41,315 nt of DNA from Pseudomonas akapageensis (GTDB lineage Bacteria; Pseudomonadota; Gammaproteobacteria; Pseudomonadales; Pseudomonadaceae): contig NZ_VXCP01000017.1 of NCBI RefSeq assembly GCF_011355085.1, positions 128,687-170,001 of the forward strand. Reading direction: 5' to 3'. Below the pieces are notes generated by a model. That model ran no database searches. It had not been told where the DNA came from and worked only from the letters and a program-made list of their open reading frames with translations. The position numbers and the translations under genes were made by a program. This document shows, piece by piece, positions 6,568 through 14,499 of the stretch; the first letter of the stretch is position 1, and each line of letters begins with the position of its first letter.

Positions 6568-7890
6568 ATGGCTAACGACAAAAATGGCGTGCGTTCTCAA
6601 TCCGCGCTCAGAACGTTTTTCGTTTCGGGCATGGGAACAGCATTGGAGTTCTACGACTTCGTGATCTACGGCACGGCTGCCGCATTGGTATTTCCCAAGG
6701 TTTTCTTTCCAGAGATGGACCCGCTCATGGCAACGCTGGTTGCCTTTGCCGCGTTCGGCTCGGGCTTTTTTGCCCGGCCCTTTGGCGGCATGGTCTTCGG
6801 GCACTTTGGCGACAAGGTCGGCCGGCAAAAAATGCTGGTCATTACCCTGCTGCTCATGGGTTTCAGTACGCTGCTGATCGGTTGCCTGCCGAGTTATTCA
6901 TCCATCGGTCTGGCGGCGCCGGCACTGCTTGTACTCCTGCGGCTGATACAGGGCTTTGCGGCAGGGGGCGAGTGGGGCGGTGCCGCGCTCTTCGGCATCG
7001 AGTCGGCGCCGCCCGGGCGGCGAGGCCTGTGGGGGAGTTTTACCAGCATGGGCATCGGGATCGGTGGCATCCTCGGCGCGGCCGCATTCGCCATCGTGAG
7101 TGTTGCCTTCGACGATGACCTGTCAGGTATCGCCTGGCGAATCCCGTTCTGGCTGGGCGGCGTGCTGGTGCTGGTGGGGCTCTATGCCAGGCTGCAGAAC
7201 CCGAACAAGCAGCCACTCCAGGCGCAGGCCGAGGTGCGCATTCCATTGCTCGAAGCCCTTCGCTCGCGCCCAAGGGAAATGCTCCTGTGCACGGGCATCG
7301 CCTTTGGCTACGTCACCATCGCCTATATCGGCAGTACCTTCTTTCTGGCGTACGCCACCCAGATCGGCTACGGCAGCACGGAAGCGCTGATATTCGACTT
7401 TTCACTGTCCGTGGCTATCGTGATCAGCGCACCGTTGTTTGCCTTGCTCTCGGACAGGATCGGCAGGCGCAACGTCATGATCCTGGGCTCGGTCATCATG
7501 GCGGTCGGCTTTTTCGCCTTCTTTCCACTGATCGGCCTCAAGAGCCTGTTGGTTTCGATCGCAGCCTACGTCGCAGTCGGTGCATTCATGGGCGCCACCC
7601 AAGGCCCCATTCCCGCCTTTCTGGCCGAGCAGTTCCCTCGGGAAATGCGCTACTCGGGCATCTCCGCCGCCTACCAGATCGGCGCGGCACTGGGGGGAGG
7701 GACTGCGTCGAGCGTGGCCACGGCGATTCTCATTGCGACCAATCACAATGCCTTTGGTGTTGCGCTCTATGGGGCGTTTGCACTGGCCATCGTGGCGACT
7801 TGCTCGTACTTGCTCAGGGAAACGTCGCACTTGAGCATGGCGCAGATCGATGAGGATGTCTGGACGCCTTCGGTTTCTACGGCCAACTGA
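6568..7890 (+). CDS. MFS transporter, metabolite:H+ symporter (MHS) family
   Basis: 440 residues with about 12 hydrophobic segments. The N-terminus has the MHS signature ALEFYDFVIYGTAAALVFPKVFF at about residues 25-47, then FFARPFGGMVFGHFGDKVGRQ, the conserved loop 2-3 motif with Gly-Asp-Gly-Arg character, and later RLIQGFAAGGEWGGAA. The MHS group includes KgtP, ShiA and ProP and takes up organic acids, betaines and similar small solutes with protons. The start is ATG at 6568; its ribosome site is weak (AAGATGAG). It is the last gene of the presumed LysR-controlled unit, so it probably imports the substrate or product of the two hydrolases. A palindrome follows 5 bp after the stop. Confidence 0.9.
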   Translation: MANDKNGVRSQSALRTFFVSGMGTALEFYDFVIYGTAAALVFPKVFFPEMDPLMATLVAFAAFGSGFFARPFGGMVFGHFGDKVGRQKMLVITLLLMGFSTLLIGCLPSYSSIGLAAPALLVLLRLIQGFAAGGEWGGAALFGIESAPPGRRGLWGSFTSMGIGIGGILGAAAFAIVSVAFDDDLSGIAWRIPFWLGGVLVLVGLYARLQNPNKQPLQAQAEVRIPLLEALRSRPREMLLCTGIAFGYVTIAYIGSTFFLAYATQIGYGSTEALIFDFSLSVAIVISAPLFALLSDRIGRRNVMILGSVIMAVGFFAFFPLIGLKSLLVSIAAYVAVGAFMGATQGPIPAFLAEQFPREMRYSGISAAYQIGAALGGGTASSVATAILIATNHNAFGVALYGAFALAIVATCSYLLRETSHLSMAQIDEDVWTPSVSTAN

Positions 7891-7895
7891 AGGAC

Positions 7896-7921
7896 CCGGT
7901 CGCTGAATTTGCAGCGACCGG
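7896..7921. terminator. Perfect palindrome after the MHS transporter
   Basis: CCGGTCGCTG (7896-7905), loop AATTTG, CAGCGACCGG (7912-7921): a 10-bp stem 5 bp past the stop. It has no T-run, so termination would be weak or Rho-assisted. The stem, loop and following GGAGAAGG closely resemble the first hairpin of the DUF3077 leaders (617-646), so this may be an orphan leader fragment that now serves as a 3' hairpin. Confidence 0.5.
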
Positions 7922-7970
7922 AGAAGGGGGGGAGGGCAGTTTGCGACCCGAAGCTGCCAATGGCGGGGCA

Positions 7971-8059
7971 CTGTGGGAGCGGGCTTGCCCGCGATTCAGA
8001 CGCCGCGGTCTGTCTGAACCACCGCGGTGCTGCTTTCGCGGGCAAGCCCGCTCCCACAG
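7971..8059. repeat. Inverted REP pair (BIME), GTGGGAGCGGGCTTGCCCGCG family
   Basis: The left arm CTGTGGGAGCGGGCTTGCCC and the complementary right arm GGGCAAGCCCGCTCCCACAG enclose a smaller palindrome (CCGCGGTCTG...ACCGCGG). This is a well-known Pseudomonas REP type. The second copy at 9400-9488 is about 95 percent identical. It lies between convergent genes, where REP doublets often act as transcription or supercoiling boundaries. Confidence 0.9.
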
Positions 8060-8184
8060 AGTTGTACCCCTATATTGATGTCTGCTTCTGGCCGATACCT
8101 GTCTGTCACAAATGGCAGGTAACAACCAGCATCAGACAAATGTCTCACGAACGCATTAATGGAATGTAGCGTAAGTCCCAAGTT

Positions 8185-9117
8185 TCAAAGCCCTCCGCCG
8201 AAGCGATACTGCCAGACTATGCCAACAGCATCGTATTCGCTGCCGGTACGGGTATGCGCACCATCACTCGCAAACAGCTTTAGCGAGTTGTTTCGGTTCA
8301 ACGGCAGCGAAAGGGTGCCCCCATAGCGTGTATTTTCCTGGAAGTCGTGGTTACCGACCCCATCGACCGAGGTACTCCCGCCAGCGAAGTAGGTCCCATC
8401 CAGCGAGGCCCAGACACCGTTACTGAAGGCATAGATAAGATGCACCTGTGCCTGGTAAGTCGGGTTCTGGGAAAATGTACGGTCGCCAAGGTACTGGTCA
8501 TTGTCGGTGTAAAAGGTTCCTGCTCCGGATAATTCCAGGGTCACGGGTCCCAGGCGCTTGGAAATCCCGAGTTCGGGCTTGAATGACCAGCGGTTGTTGC
8601 CGAGATTTACCAGCTTACTGGAGTCGTATTGGCCAAGTGGCGCCGTAATTGCCAGGCTGGCGCCGATAATCACATCCTGTTGGTAGCTGGGGAACTCAGC
8701 CAGGGACATCGCCGGAGCGCCATAAAAGTTGACCGAGAATCGGAATCTTGGATCGATCAACCCAGTAACATTTCGCTCCCTGGGTTCACCGGCGAACAGA
8801 GCCGAGCCCGTCAATCTGGCTTCAGGCACGACGATATCGAACTTCCCGGAGCGGCCCCAGACGTCCAGGGACCTTGCAAAGGCAAACACGACAGTCTTGA
8901 TGTTGAGCTTGGCATCCTCGAGCGGGACTGAGGGGTTGGCGGTCACGCTACCCTGGAGTTCGCTGTAGCCCATGAGCAGGAAATTGATACCGACTGGCGT
9001 ATTGGCGTAGGACCTGGGTTCGAGATCCTCTGCGACTGCACTGGGGGCTACTATGATGAGCGAAGCGGATGCGAACCGAGCCAGCCTGACGACACAGAGT
9101 TTGTGTTTCATCCACAT
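8185..9117 (-). CDS. MetA/SphC-like outer-membrane beta-barrel protein (Phenol_MetA_deg family)
   Basis: 310 residues. A signal peptide (MWMKHKLCVVRLARFASASL, cleavage near AVAED at about residue 30) is followed by alternating beta-strand sequence. Family landmarks are ANTPVGINFLLMGYSELQG early in the mature protein, DPRFRFSVNFYGAPAMS mid-protein, then WSFKPELGISKRLGPVTLELSGAG. The C-terminus IVWQYRFGGGL is close to a barrel-closing strand. The family (PF13557) covers MetA-pathway phenol-degradation proteins and SphC-like outer-membrane proteins. It is presumed to help hydrophobic or aromatic substrates cross the outer membrane, but this is poorly established. The ATG at 9117 has AGGAAG 7 nt upstream. 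No catabolic genes lie beside it, so the substrate is unknown. Confidence 0.8.
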   Translation of the reverse strand: MWMKHKLCVVRLARFASASLIIVAPSAVAEDLEPRSYANTPVGINFLLMGYSELQGSVTANPSVPLEDAKLNIKTVVFAFARSLDVWGRSGKFDIVVPEARLTGSALFAGEPRERNVTGLIDPRFRFSVNFYGAPAMSLAEFPSYQQDVIIGASLAITAPLGQYDSSKLVNLGNNRWSFKPELGISKRLGPVTLELSGAGTFYTDNDQYLGDRTFSQNPTYQAQVHLIYAFSNGVWASLDGTYFAGGSTSVDGVGNHDFQENTRYGGTLSLPLNRNNSLKLFASDGAHTRTGSEYDAVGIVWQYRFGGGL

Positions 9118-9399
9118 TCGCTCGCTTCCTGTCAGGACCTCAAGGCTCTATGTATTGTTGTAGTGCATCTGCATTCGTTTAGCACTTATAGCAGCCGCCA
9201 GCATTGTGTGGCCGTATTTACTGTTTGATCGGACCTGGTTTCGTGGACAACTCGAATTCCTATAACAAGGCGCTGCAGAGGCAGATCGCCTGGGTGTCCT
9301 GAGACGAAATCGACGGGCAGTTTTTGGCCGAGTGCTGCCTATGGCGAAGGGCAGCCTGCGACCCGAAGCGGACGCTGAAAGGGCAACTCGACATCGACC

Positions 9400-9488
9400 C
9401 TGTGGGAGCGGGCTTGCCCGCGATTCAGACGCCGCAGTCTGTCTGAACCACCGCGGTGATGCCATCGCGGGCAAGCCCGCTCCCACAG
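9400..9488. repeat. Inverted REP pair (BIME), second copy
   Basis: The same structure as 7971-8059, with the same outer arms. It differs in a few inner positions (CCGCAG for CCGCGG and TGCCATC for TGCTTTC). The inner region is less self-complementary than in the first copy, while the outer arms remain perfect. Confidence 0.9.
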
Positions 9489-9569
9489 GGGCTGCGGCCA
9501 GGCATCAGGGTCTGCCTTTGGCCATCGGACGCTTCAGGCTCGATAACCAGGGCGGGGTAGTGACTGTTT

Positions 9570-9758
9570 CTAGCAGTCCTGCTCTTCCTGAACCCCGCCC
9601 TTGGTGCTCCTGGCGATTCTGAAGGCTTCGAGCCGGCTGTCGCGTTCGTTGGCGTATGCGGGGCTCTGCTCTCCCACCAGGTCTTCGCGCCGCAACAACT
9701 GGCCACATCCGTCGCACAAGGGGCCCAGGCCCGCCGGTTGCCCGCAACTGTGGATCAA
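9570..9758 (-). CDS. Possible small Cys-containing protein or gene remnant
   Basis: 62 codons from a TTG at 9758; the frame is open only 9 codons further upstream, to a TGA. The peptide RLIHSCGQPAGLGPLCDGCGQLLRRE resembles a zinc-binding knuckle (Cys residues spaced C-x10-C-x2-C). It is followed by a charged stretch ending GGVQEEQDC. Composition looks protein-like, but there is no ATG and no good ribosome site, and the region is repeat-rich. It may be the 3' end of a lost gene. I do not recognise the family. Confidence 0.25.
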   Translation of the reverse strand: MIHSCGQPAGLGPLCDGCGQLLRREDLVGEQSPAYANERDSRLEAFRIARSTKGGVQEEQDC

Positions 9759-9911
9759 CCTGACCGCCAGCCCCTCAGGGTTTCAACGGATTTGTTTGGG
9801 CCAGGCACGGGTACTTCCATTTGCAGATTTTGATGATATGATTTTCATAGCTTAAACGGACGCTGTCAAACCAGGGACGACAGATCACCCTCAAACGGCG
9901 AGGAATCCATC

Positions 9912-10229
9912 ATGTCGCACACCGCCTATCCTATCGCTACAACGGCTTATCTGCTGGTCGATCCCTACAACGACTTCCTCTCCGAAGGCGGCAAAGTCTA
10001 TCCCCACATAGAACCCATCGCCGCGCAGGTCGGCCTGCTGGCCAATACCTGCATCGAATCGACCGCGCGCTACGCCTCGGAACTCGGCTATCACGTCACC
10101 CTGGTACGCGACGCTACGGCAGCCTTCCGCCACGAGATGATGCATGCCGCGCATGAGTTGAACGGGCCCACGTTTGCACACAGCATCGTCGACACCCGCG
10201 AGCTCCTCCTGGCACTGCAACAACACTGA
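9912..10229 (+). pseudogene. Isochorismatase-like hydrolase with large in-frame internal deletion
   Basis: 105 residues against about 200 for the family. The N-terminus TAYLLVDPYNDFLSEGGKVYPHI contains the catalytic Asp, and the text then jumps from IAAQVGLL directly to ANTCIESTARYASELGYHVTLVRDATAAF, which holds the nucleophile Cys and the C-terminal half. From memory, family members have a VGLL-like segment after the first helix and another VGLLANTC just before the nucleophile. About 100 residues between them, including the catalytic Lys region, are missing. The frame, the start (ATG at 9912 with AGGA upstream) and the end are intact, so a short protein may be made, but it should be inactive. 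The MFS gene starts 12 bp downstream, so the two share an operon. Confidence 0.75.
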
Positions 10230-10241
10230 AGGGCGCGCGCC

Positions 10242-11450
10242 ATGTCCGAACCTTCCATGATCGCGACCGGAATTTCCGGTCGCCTGATTGCCATGATGGC
10301 AGTGTGCTGCGCGCTGGCCGTCTCGACCATCTACTACCATCAGCCACTGCTGTCGCAGATAGCCTCGTCGTTCGGCCTGGTGCCAACCCAGGCCAGCCTG
10401 ATCACCACGCTGACTCAGCTTGGCTATGCGATCGGACTGCTGCTCATCGTGCCTCTCGCCGATTGCCGGCAGCCACGCAGGATCGCGTCACTGGCCATCG
10501 CCGCGAACGCCGGCGCGTTGCTCGCCTGTGCCGCCGCGCCGAGCTTTGCCATGTTGTGCGCCAGCAGCTTCGTCGTCGGCATGACGGCAATCACCGCGCA
10601 GATCATCATTCCTGCACTTTCTGCGTTGGCGACCCCCTCGGCGCGCGGCCGGGTCGTGGGCACGTTGCTGAGCGGTCTCTCCGCCGGGCTGCTGCTGGCG
10701 CGCACAATCGGCGGCTTCCTCGGTGCGCACGGGGGATGGCGAGCCGTCTTCGCGCTGGCCGCCGTCATCGATGTGTTGCTGCTGATCATCGTGACCAGGC
10801 GCCTGCCCACAGCCGCGAACCTGGCCTCGATTAGCTATGCCGCACTGCTACGCTCGCTGGGCAGCCTGGTGCGCGAGGAGCCTATGCTACGCATCAGCGC
10901 GGCAAGCGGCTTCATGCTATTCGCCGCGTTCAGCGCACTGTGGGCCTCGCTGGCCGTCCTGCTGTCGCAGCCGCCCTACGAATTCGGCCCTGCTGCCATC
11001 GGCTTGCTCGGCCTGGTCGCGCTACTGGGCATCGTCGCCTCGCCACGCATCGGAGCATTGGCCGATCGCCTCGGCACGCGCAGCATGGTCCTGGCGGGTG
11101 CAATTGCCCTTTGCGTGGGCTTCGTCTTCATCGCCGCGGGCGGACACAGCCTCGGCTGGCTGATCGTCGGTATGGTGCTGCTCGACTTCGGCAATCGTGC
11201 TGGCCTGGTGGCCAATCAGACGCGCATCTACGCTTTGCGCGCGGAGGCCCGTAGCCGCCTCAACACGGTGTTCATGGGGGCGTACTTCCTCGGTGGGGCG
11301 GCCGGCGCTGCATTGGGAAGTTACGGGGCGCAGCGAGCGGGCTGGGTGGGTCTGGCAGCAGTGGGCGCCTTGTTCGCCATCGCGGCGGCAGTGATCAATG
11401 CGCTTTCTCCCCGTAGATCGTGCACTGTGCTCGCCGACGTCTGCTCATGA
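10242..11450 (+). CDS. MFS transporter (YgaY-like, DHA1-type)
   Basis: 402 residues with about 12 transmembrane segments. The N-terminal region STIYYHQPLLSQIASSFGLVP at about residues 28-48 is characteristic of the YgaY/YbcL-like MFS group, followed by LGYAIGLLLIVPLAD and, after the central loop, GALADRLGTRS. The Asp/Arg motif after helix 2 (PLADCRQPRR) is altered from the usual GxLaDrxGrR. Start ATG at 10242. It follows an internally deleted isochorismatase and is convergent with the TetR gene at 11464. Probably a drug or metabolite exporter; the substrate cannot be inferred. Confidence 0.85.
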   Translation: MSEPSMIATGISGRLIAMMAVCCALAVSTIYYHQPLLSQIASSFGLVPTQASLITTLTQLGYAIGLLLIVPLADCRQPRRIASLAIAANAGALLACAAAPSFAMLCASSFVVGMTAITAQIIIPALSALATPSARGRVVGTLLSGLSAGLLLARTIGGFLGAHGGWRAVFALAAVIDVLLLIIVTRRLPTAANLASISYAALLRSLGSLVREEPMLRISAASGFMLFAAFSALWASLAVLLSQPPYEFGPAAIGLLGLVALLGIVASPRIGALADRLGTRSMVLAGAIALCVGFVFIAAGGHSLGWLIVGMVLLDFGNRAGLVANQTRIYALRAEARSRLNTVFMGAYFLGGAAGAALGSYGAQRAGWVGLAAVGALFAIAAAVINALSPRRSCTVLADVCS

Positions 11451-11463
11451 GTCAACGCTGACT

Positions 11464-12051
11464 TCACTCGTTTGGCCGTATGCCGGCGTCTTGAACAGGC
11501 TGTCCGAGCGCCGCCATCGTCAGACTGAGTTGTAGCGCCATCAACTGCCGGAGATCCTTGCCATCCCTGGCTGCGAGCTTGAAACCTCGCATGGCCGACA
11601 TCAGCGTGCGTGCCAGCTCGCAAGCGGTAGTCTTCAATCCGGATTGCTTTACCGCATCTTCCAGCAAATCGCTCAGGTAAGCCTGCAGCTTGTCGTACAC
11701 CCGATGCAGCTCCGGCATCTGCCCGTCCATGGCCACAAGGTCATAGGCATCGGGATTTGCCTTGACCTCTTCGAATGGCTTGGCGATGCATACCTCCAGC
11801 ACATGCAGGAGCTTGCGTTCGAGTGGCCAGTGCGCTTTCAGATCGGTCCGGAAGGACTCGAGCATGTTGTCGCTCATCCAGTCTGCAACAGCCTGAAAGA
11901 CCTCCAGCTTGCCGGGATAGACCAGGTACAGCGCCGGACGTGACATACGTGCCGCTTTCGCAAGGTCGCCCATTGTGGTGCGGGCAAAACCGTAGCGGAA
12001 GAAGACACCGTACGCCGCCTCGATCACTTGAATTTCTTTATCAGTTCGCAT
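11464..12051 (-). CDS. TetR-family transcriptional regulator
   Basis: 195 residues. The N-terminal TetR helix-turn-helix (about residues 8-50) reads VIEAAYGVFFRYGFARTTMGDLAKAARMSRPALYLVYPGK, with the family's typical recognition helix (SRPALYLVYPGK). The remainder is helical ligand-binding domain, including LVAMDGQMPELHRVYDKLQA. It is divergent from the aldo/keto reductase at 12252, and its 200-bp upstream region holds several TGAC half-sites (12071-12123). It probably represses itself and the reductase/hydrolase genes, and perhaps the convergent exporter. The likely ligand is an electrophile or lipophilic compound handled by those enzymes, which is inference from context. Confidence 0.92.
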   Translation of the reverse strand: MRTDKEIQVIEAAYGVFFRYGFARTTMGDLAKAARMSRPALYLVYPGKLEVFQAVADWMSDNMLESFRTDLKAHWPLERKLLHVLEVCIAKPFEEVKANPDAYDLVAMDGQMPELHRVYDKLQAYLSDLLEDAVKQSGLKTTACELARTLMSAMRGFKLAARDGKDLRQLMALQLSLTMAALGQPVQDAGIRPNE

Positions 12052-12070
12052 GGCGTCATCCTAACGATTG

Positions 12071-12123
12071 GTCAAAAAACGTCAAGATGGTATTGACATA
12101 ATGACGAAAAATGTCAGAGTGAC
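12071..12123. promoter_or_regulatory. Cluster of TGAC/GTCA half-sites between TetR and aldo/keto reductase genes
   Basis: Six half-sites occur in 53 bp: GTCA at 12071 and 12081, TGAC at 12094 and 12102, GTCA at 12113 and TGAC at 12120. They form the inverted repeats TGACAT-N11-ATGTCA (12094-12116) and TGAC-N7-GTCA (12102-12116). A TTGACA -35-like hexamer (12093-12098) lies inside. This is the likely TetR operator region. Confidence 0.5.
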
Positions 12124-12251
12124 TGAGAGCGACAAAACGTCGGTAGTTGCCAACCGGAGGGTGACTGCACGGCGAAGTCGCAAACTGCGGAGAACGCTGC
12201 GCGTCGGCAACGTATCCGCGAATTGTTCAACTTTTCCTGGAATGAACGATC

Positions 12252-13337
12252 ATGTCTCTCTCTTCATATGTTTCCCTCGGCCGCTCCGGTCTCCGAGTCA
12301 GTCCATTTGCCCTTGGCGCGATGACCTTTGGCGAGGAATGGGGCTGGGGCGCCAACGTCTCGACTTCGCAGGCCATCCTGGCGCGCTACCTCGACCTTGG
12401 CGGCAACTTCATTGACACGGCCAATGGCTACACGTGCGGGCACTCCGAGAAGATCATCGGCGACTTCATTGGTGGTGATCGCAACCTGCGCGATCGCCTG
12501 GTCCTCGCGACCAAGTTCGGCATCAACATGTACCCCGGTGACCCCAATGGCGGCGGGGCAAGCAGCAAGGCCATCATGCGCGCGTGCGAGCATTCGCTGC
12601 GCCGGCTGCAGACCGACTATATCGACCTGTACTGGATGCACGTGACGGACAAGTTCACGCCCCTGGAGGAGACCATGCGCACGCTCGAGCAGCTTGTTTC
12701 CTCGGGCAAGGTCCGCTACATCGGCTTTTCTGACACCGCGGCGTGGCGGGTAGTGCAGGCGCAGTCGATCGCCTCCTTGCGCGGCTGGGCACCGCTCGTC
12801 GCAGTGCAGATCGAATATTCGTTACTGGAGCGCAGTGTCGAGACCGAAATTATTCCCATGGCGCAGGAACTGGGCCTCGGCGTGGTGCCCTGGTCGCCGC
12901 TGGCCAACGGTCTTCTGTCTGGCAAGTACACGCGCGCCAATGGCGGTCGCGTCGGCGACGCCCGGGCGAGCCATTTGGGTGTGCCGCTGGGAGAACGCGA
13001 ATTCGCCATCATCGACGCGTTGTCCGAGATCGCGCAGCAGCGCGAGACCACAGTGGCCGCCGCCGCGCTGGCCTGGGTGCGTTCGCGCGCCGGTGTCAGT
13101 TCCACGCTGCTTGGCGCACGCACGCTCGCCCATCTGGACGCCAACGTCAAAGCACTGGACGTGCAGCTGTCGGCAGAAGACATCGGCAAACTGGATGGCT
13201 TGTCGCTGCCGCCGACGACCTTCATATCCCGGCTTGCGGAGATGGCCGACATGATCATCCAGCACGGCACGACAGTGAATGGTCAGACCCAGCCTGCCTG
13301 GTGGGGGGCACCCGCCAGCGACAGCGCGCGATACTGA
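12252..13337 (+). CDS. Aldo/keto reductase
   Basis: 361 residues forming a single (beta/alpha)8 domain. The catalytic tetrad is visible: Asp55 (FIDTANGY), Tyr60, Lys88 (LATKFG) and His130 (YWMHVTD). The cofactor-binding part has VGFSDT-like GFSDTAAW, VVPWSPLANGLLSGKY and the STLLGARTLAHLDANV phosphate-binding strand. The usual DTAxxYGxSE motif is changed to DTANGYTCGHSE, one residue longer after the Tyr. Ribosome site GGAATGA lies upstream of the ATG at 12252. NADPH-dependent reduction of an aldehyde or ketone is expected; the substrate is unknown. It is divergent from the TetR gene and followed by a Tat-exported hydrolase on the same strand, 110 bp away. Confidence 0.92.
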   Translation: MSLSSYVSLGRSGLRVSPFALGAMTFGEEWGWGANVSTSQAILARYLDLGGNFIDTANGYTCGHSEKIIGDFIGGDRNLRDRLVLATKFGINMYPGDPNGGGASSKAIMRACEHSLRRLQTDYIDLYWMHVTDKFTPLEETMRTLEQLVSSGKVRYIGFSDTAAWRVVQAQSIASLRGWAPLVAVQIEYSLLERSVETEIIPMAQELGLGVVPWSPLANGLLSGKYTRANGGRVGDARASHLGVPLGEREFAIIDALSEIAQQRETTVAAAALAWVRSRAGVSSTLLGARTLAHLDANVKALDVQLSAEDIGKLDGLSLPPTTFISRLAEMADMIIQHGTTVNGQTQPAWWGAPASDSARY

Positions 13338-13447
13338 GGCGGGTGAGATCCTCGCGTCGCCCTATAATCAATTCGACGAAGACCTGCTCGCGCTCGTCAG
13401 GGGGCAGCTTTGTGAGTGTCACTGTTTGAATCCGGACGGAGGCATCT

Positions 13448-14488
13448 ATGTCACAAGAATTCGACTCTGGGCGGCGCCGTTTTTTGGCCGCTACATTAGT
13501 AACCCTCGCGTCCGCCGAACTCGTCATCGGTTCCGCGCAAGCGCAATCCGGCGAGACAAAATCGCCGACGGTAAAGGCGGGGACGAGTACTTCCTTCGAT
13601 CAACTCAAGCACATCGACGCCGGCGTCCTGAATGTCGCATACGCTGAATCCGGTCCGGCCGATGGCCGCGCCGTGATTCTGCTCCACGGCTGGCCCTACG
13701 ACATTCACAGTTTCGTCGATGTCGCACCAATATTGGCGTCGGCGGGTTACAGGGTGATCGTCCCGTATCTGCGCGGCTATGGCGCAACGCGCTTTCTGTC
13801 GGGTGAAACCCTTCGCAACGGTCAACCGGTGGCCATTGCCTCCGACATCGTCGCCCTCATGGATGCGCTCAAGATCGACCAGGCGATTCTCGCCGGGTTT
13901 GATTGGGGCGCACGCACGGCCGACATCATCGCGGCGCTCTGGCCTGAACGCTGCAAGGCGTTGGTGTCCGTGAGCGGGTACCTGATCGGCAGCCAGGAAG
14001 CCGGCAGGATGCCGTTGCCGCCGAAGAATGAGCTCCAGTGGTGGTACCAGTTTTATTTCGCCACCGAGCGCGGCCGTGCGGGGTATGACAAGTACCATCA
14101 TGACTTTGCGAAGCTGATCTGGCAGAACACGTCGCCGCAATGGAAGTTCGATGACGCCACGTTCGAGCGCAGCGCGGCGGCCTTCGACAATCCGGATCAT
14201 GTCGCTGTAGTCGTCCATAACTACCGCTGGCGGCTCGGACTGGCAGAAGGCGAATCGAAGTTCGATGAGCTGGAAAAACGGCTTGCAGGGTTTCCCGTGA
14301 TCACCGTGCCGACGATTACCCTTCAAGGCGACGCCGACGGTGCCCCGCATCCGGACCCCAGTGCGTATGCGAAGAAGTTCTCGGGAAAATATTCGCACCG
14401 GCCTGTGGAGGGCGGTATCGGGCACAACCTACCACAGGAAGCACCACAGGCGTTTGCGCAGGCCGTCGTGGATGTCGACAAATACTGA
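13448..14488 (+). CDS. Tat-exported alpha/beta hydrolase (epoxide hydrolase/haloalkane dehalogenase-like)
   Basis: 346 residues. The twin-arginine leader DSGRRRFLAATLVTLASAEL (residues 6-25) predicts export of the folded protein. The fold is alpha/beta hydrolase: oxyanion-hole HGWP at residues 80-83, nucleophile elbow AGFDWGARTA with Asp152 rather than Ser, and catalytic His326 in GGIGHNLPQ. An Asp nucleophile with HGWP is typical of epoxide hydrolases and related dehalogenases, whereas esterases use Ser. Ribosome site GGAGG lies 6 nt before the ATG. It probably shares regulation with the upstream reductase. The downstream gene is convergent, with stop codons only 11 bp apart. Confidence 0.88.
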   Translation: MSQEFDSGRRRFLAATLVTLASAELVIGSAQAQSGETKSPTVKAGTSTSFDQLKHIDAGVLNVAYAESGPADGRAVILLHGWPYDIHSFVDVAPILASAGYRVIVPYLRGYGATRFLSGETLRNGQPVAIASDIVALMDALKIDQAILAGFDWGARTADIIAALWPERCKALVSVSGYLIGSQEAGRMPLPPKNELQWWYQFYFATERGRAGYDKYHHDFAKLIWQNTSPQWKFDDATFERSAAAFDNPDHVAVVVHNYRWRLGLAEGESKFDELEKRLAGFPVITVPTITLQGDADGAPHPDPSAYAKKFSGKYSHRPVEGGIGHNLPQEAPQAFAQAVVDVDKY

Positions 14489-14499
14489 TCGCGAGTGCA

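Larger units (their letters stand above)
9118..9911. other. Long intergenic repeat mosaic
   Basis: About 790 bp without a convincing complete gene. It holds the REP pair at 9400-9488 and pieces such as GCAGCCTGCGACCCGAAGC (9349-9367), which also occurs in part just before the other REP pair (7942-7953). It also holds a possible gene fragment at 9570-9758. The AT-rich stretch 9820-9860, ahead of the isochorismatase gene, may contain its promoter, but I see no clear -35/-10 pair. Confidence 0.6.

Noticed and set aside
13338..13447. Possible small gene between the aldo/keto reductase and alpha/beta hydrolase
   Set aside because: Only 110 bp, with no start plus ribosome site apart from that of the hydrolase.
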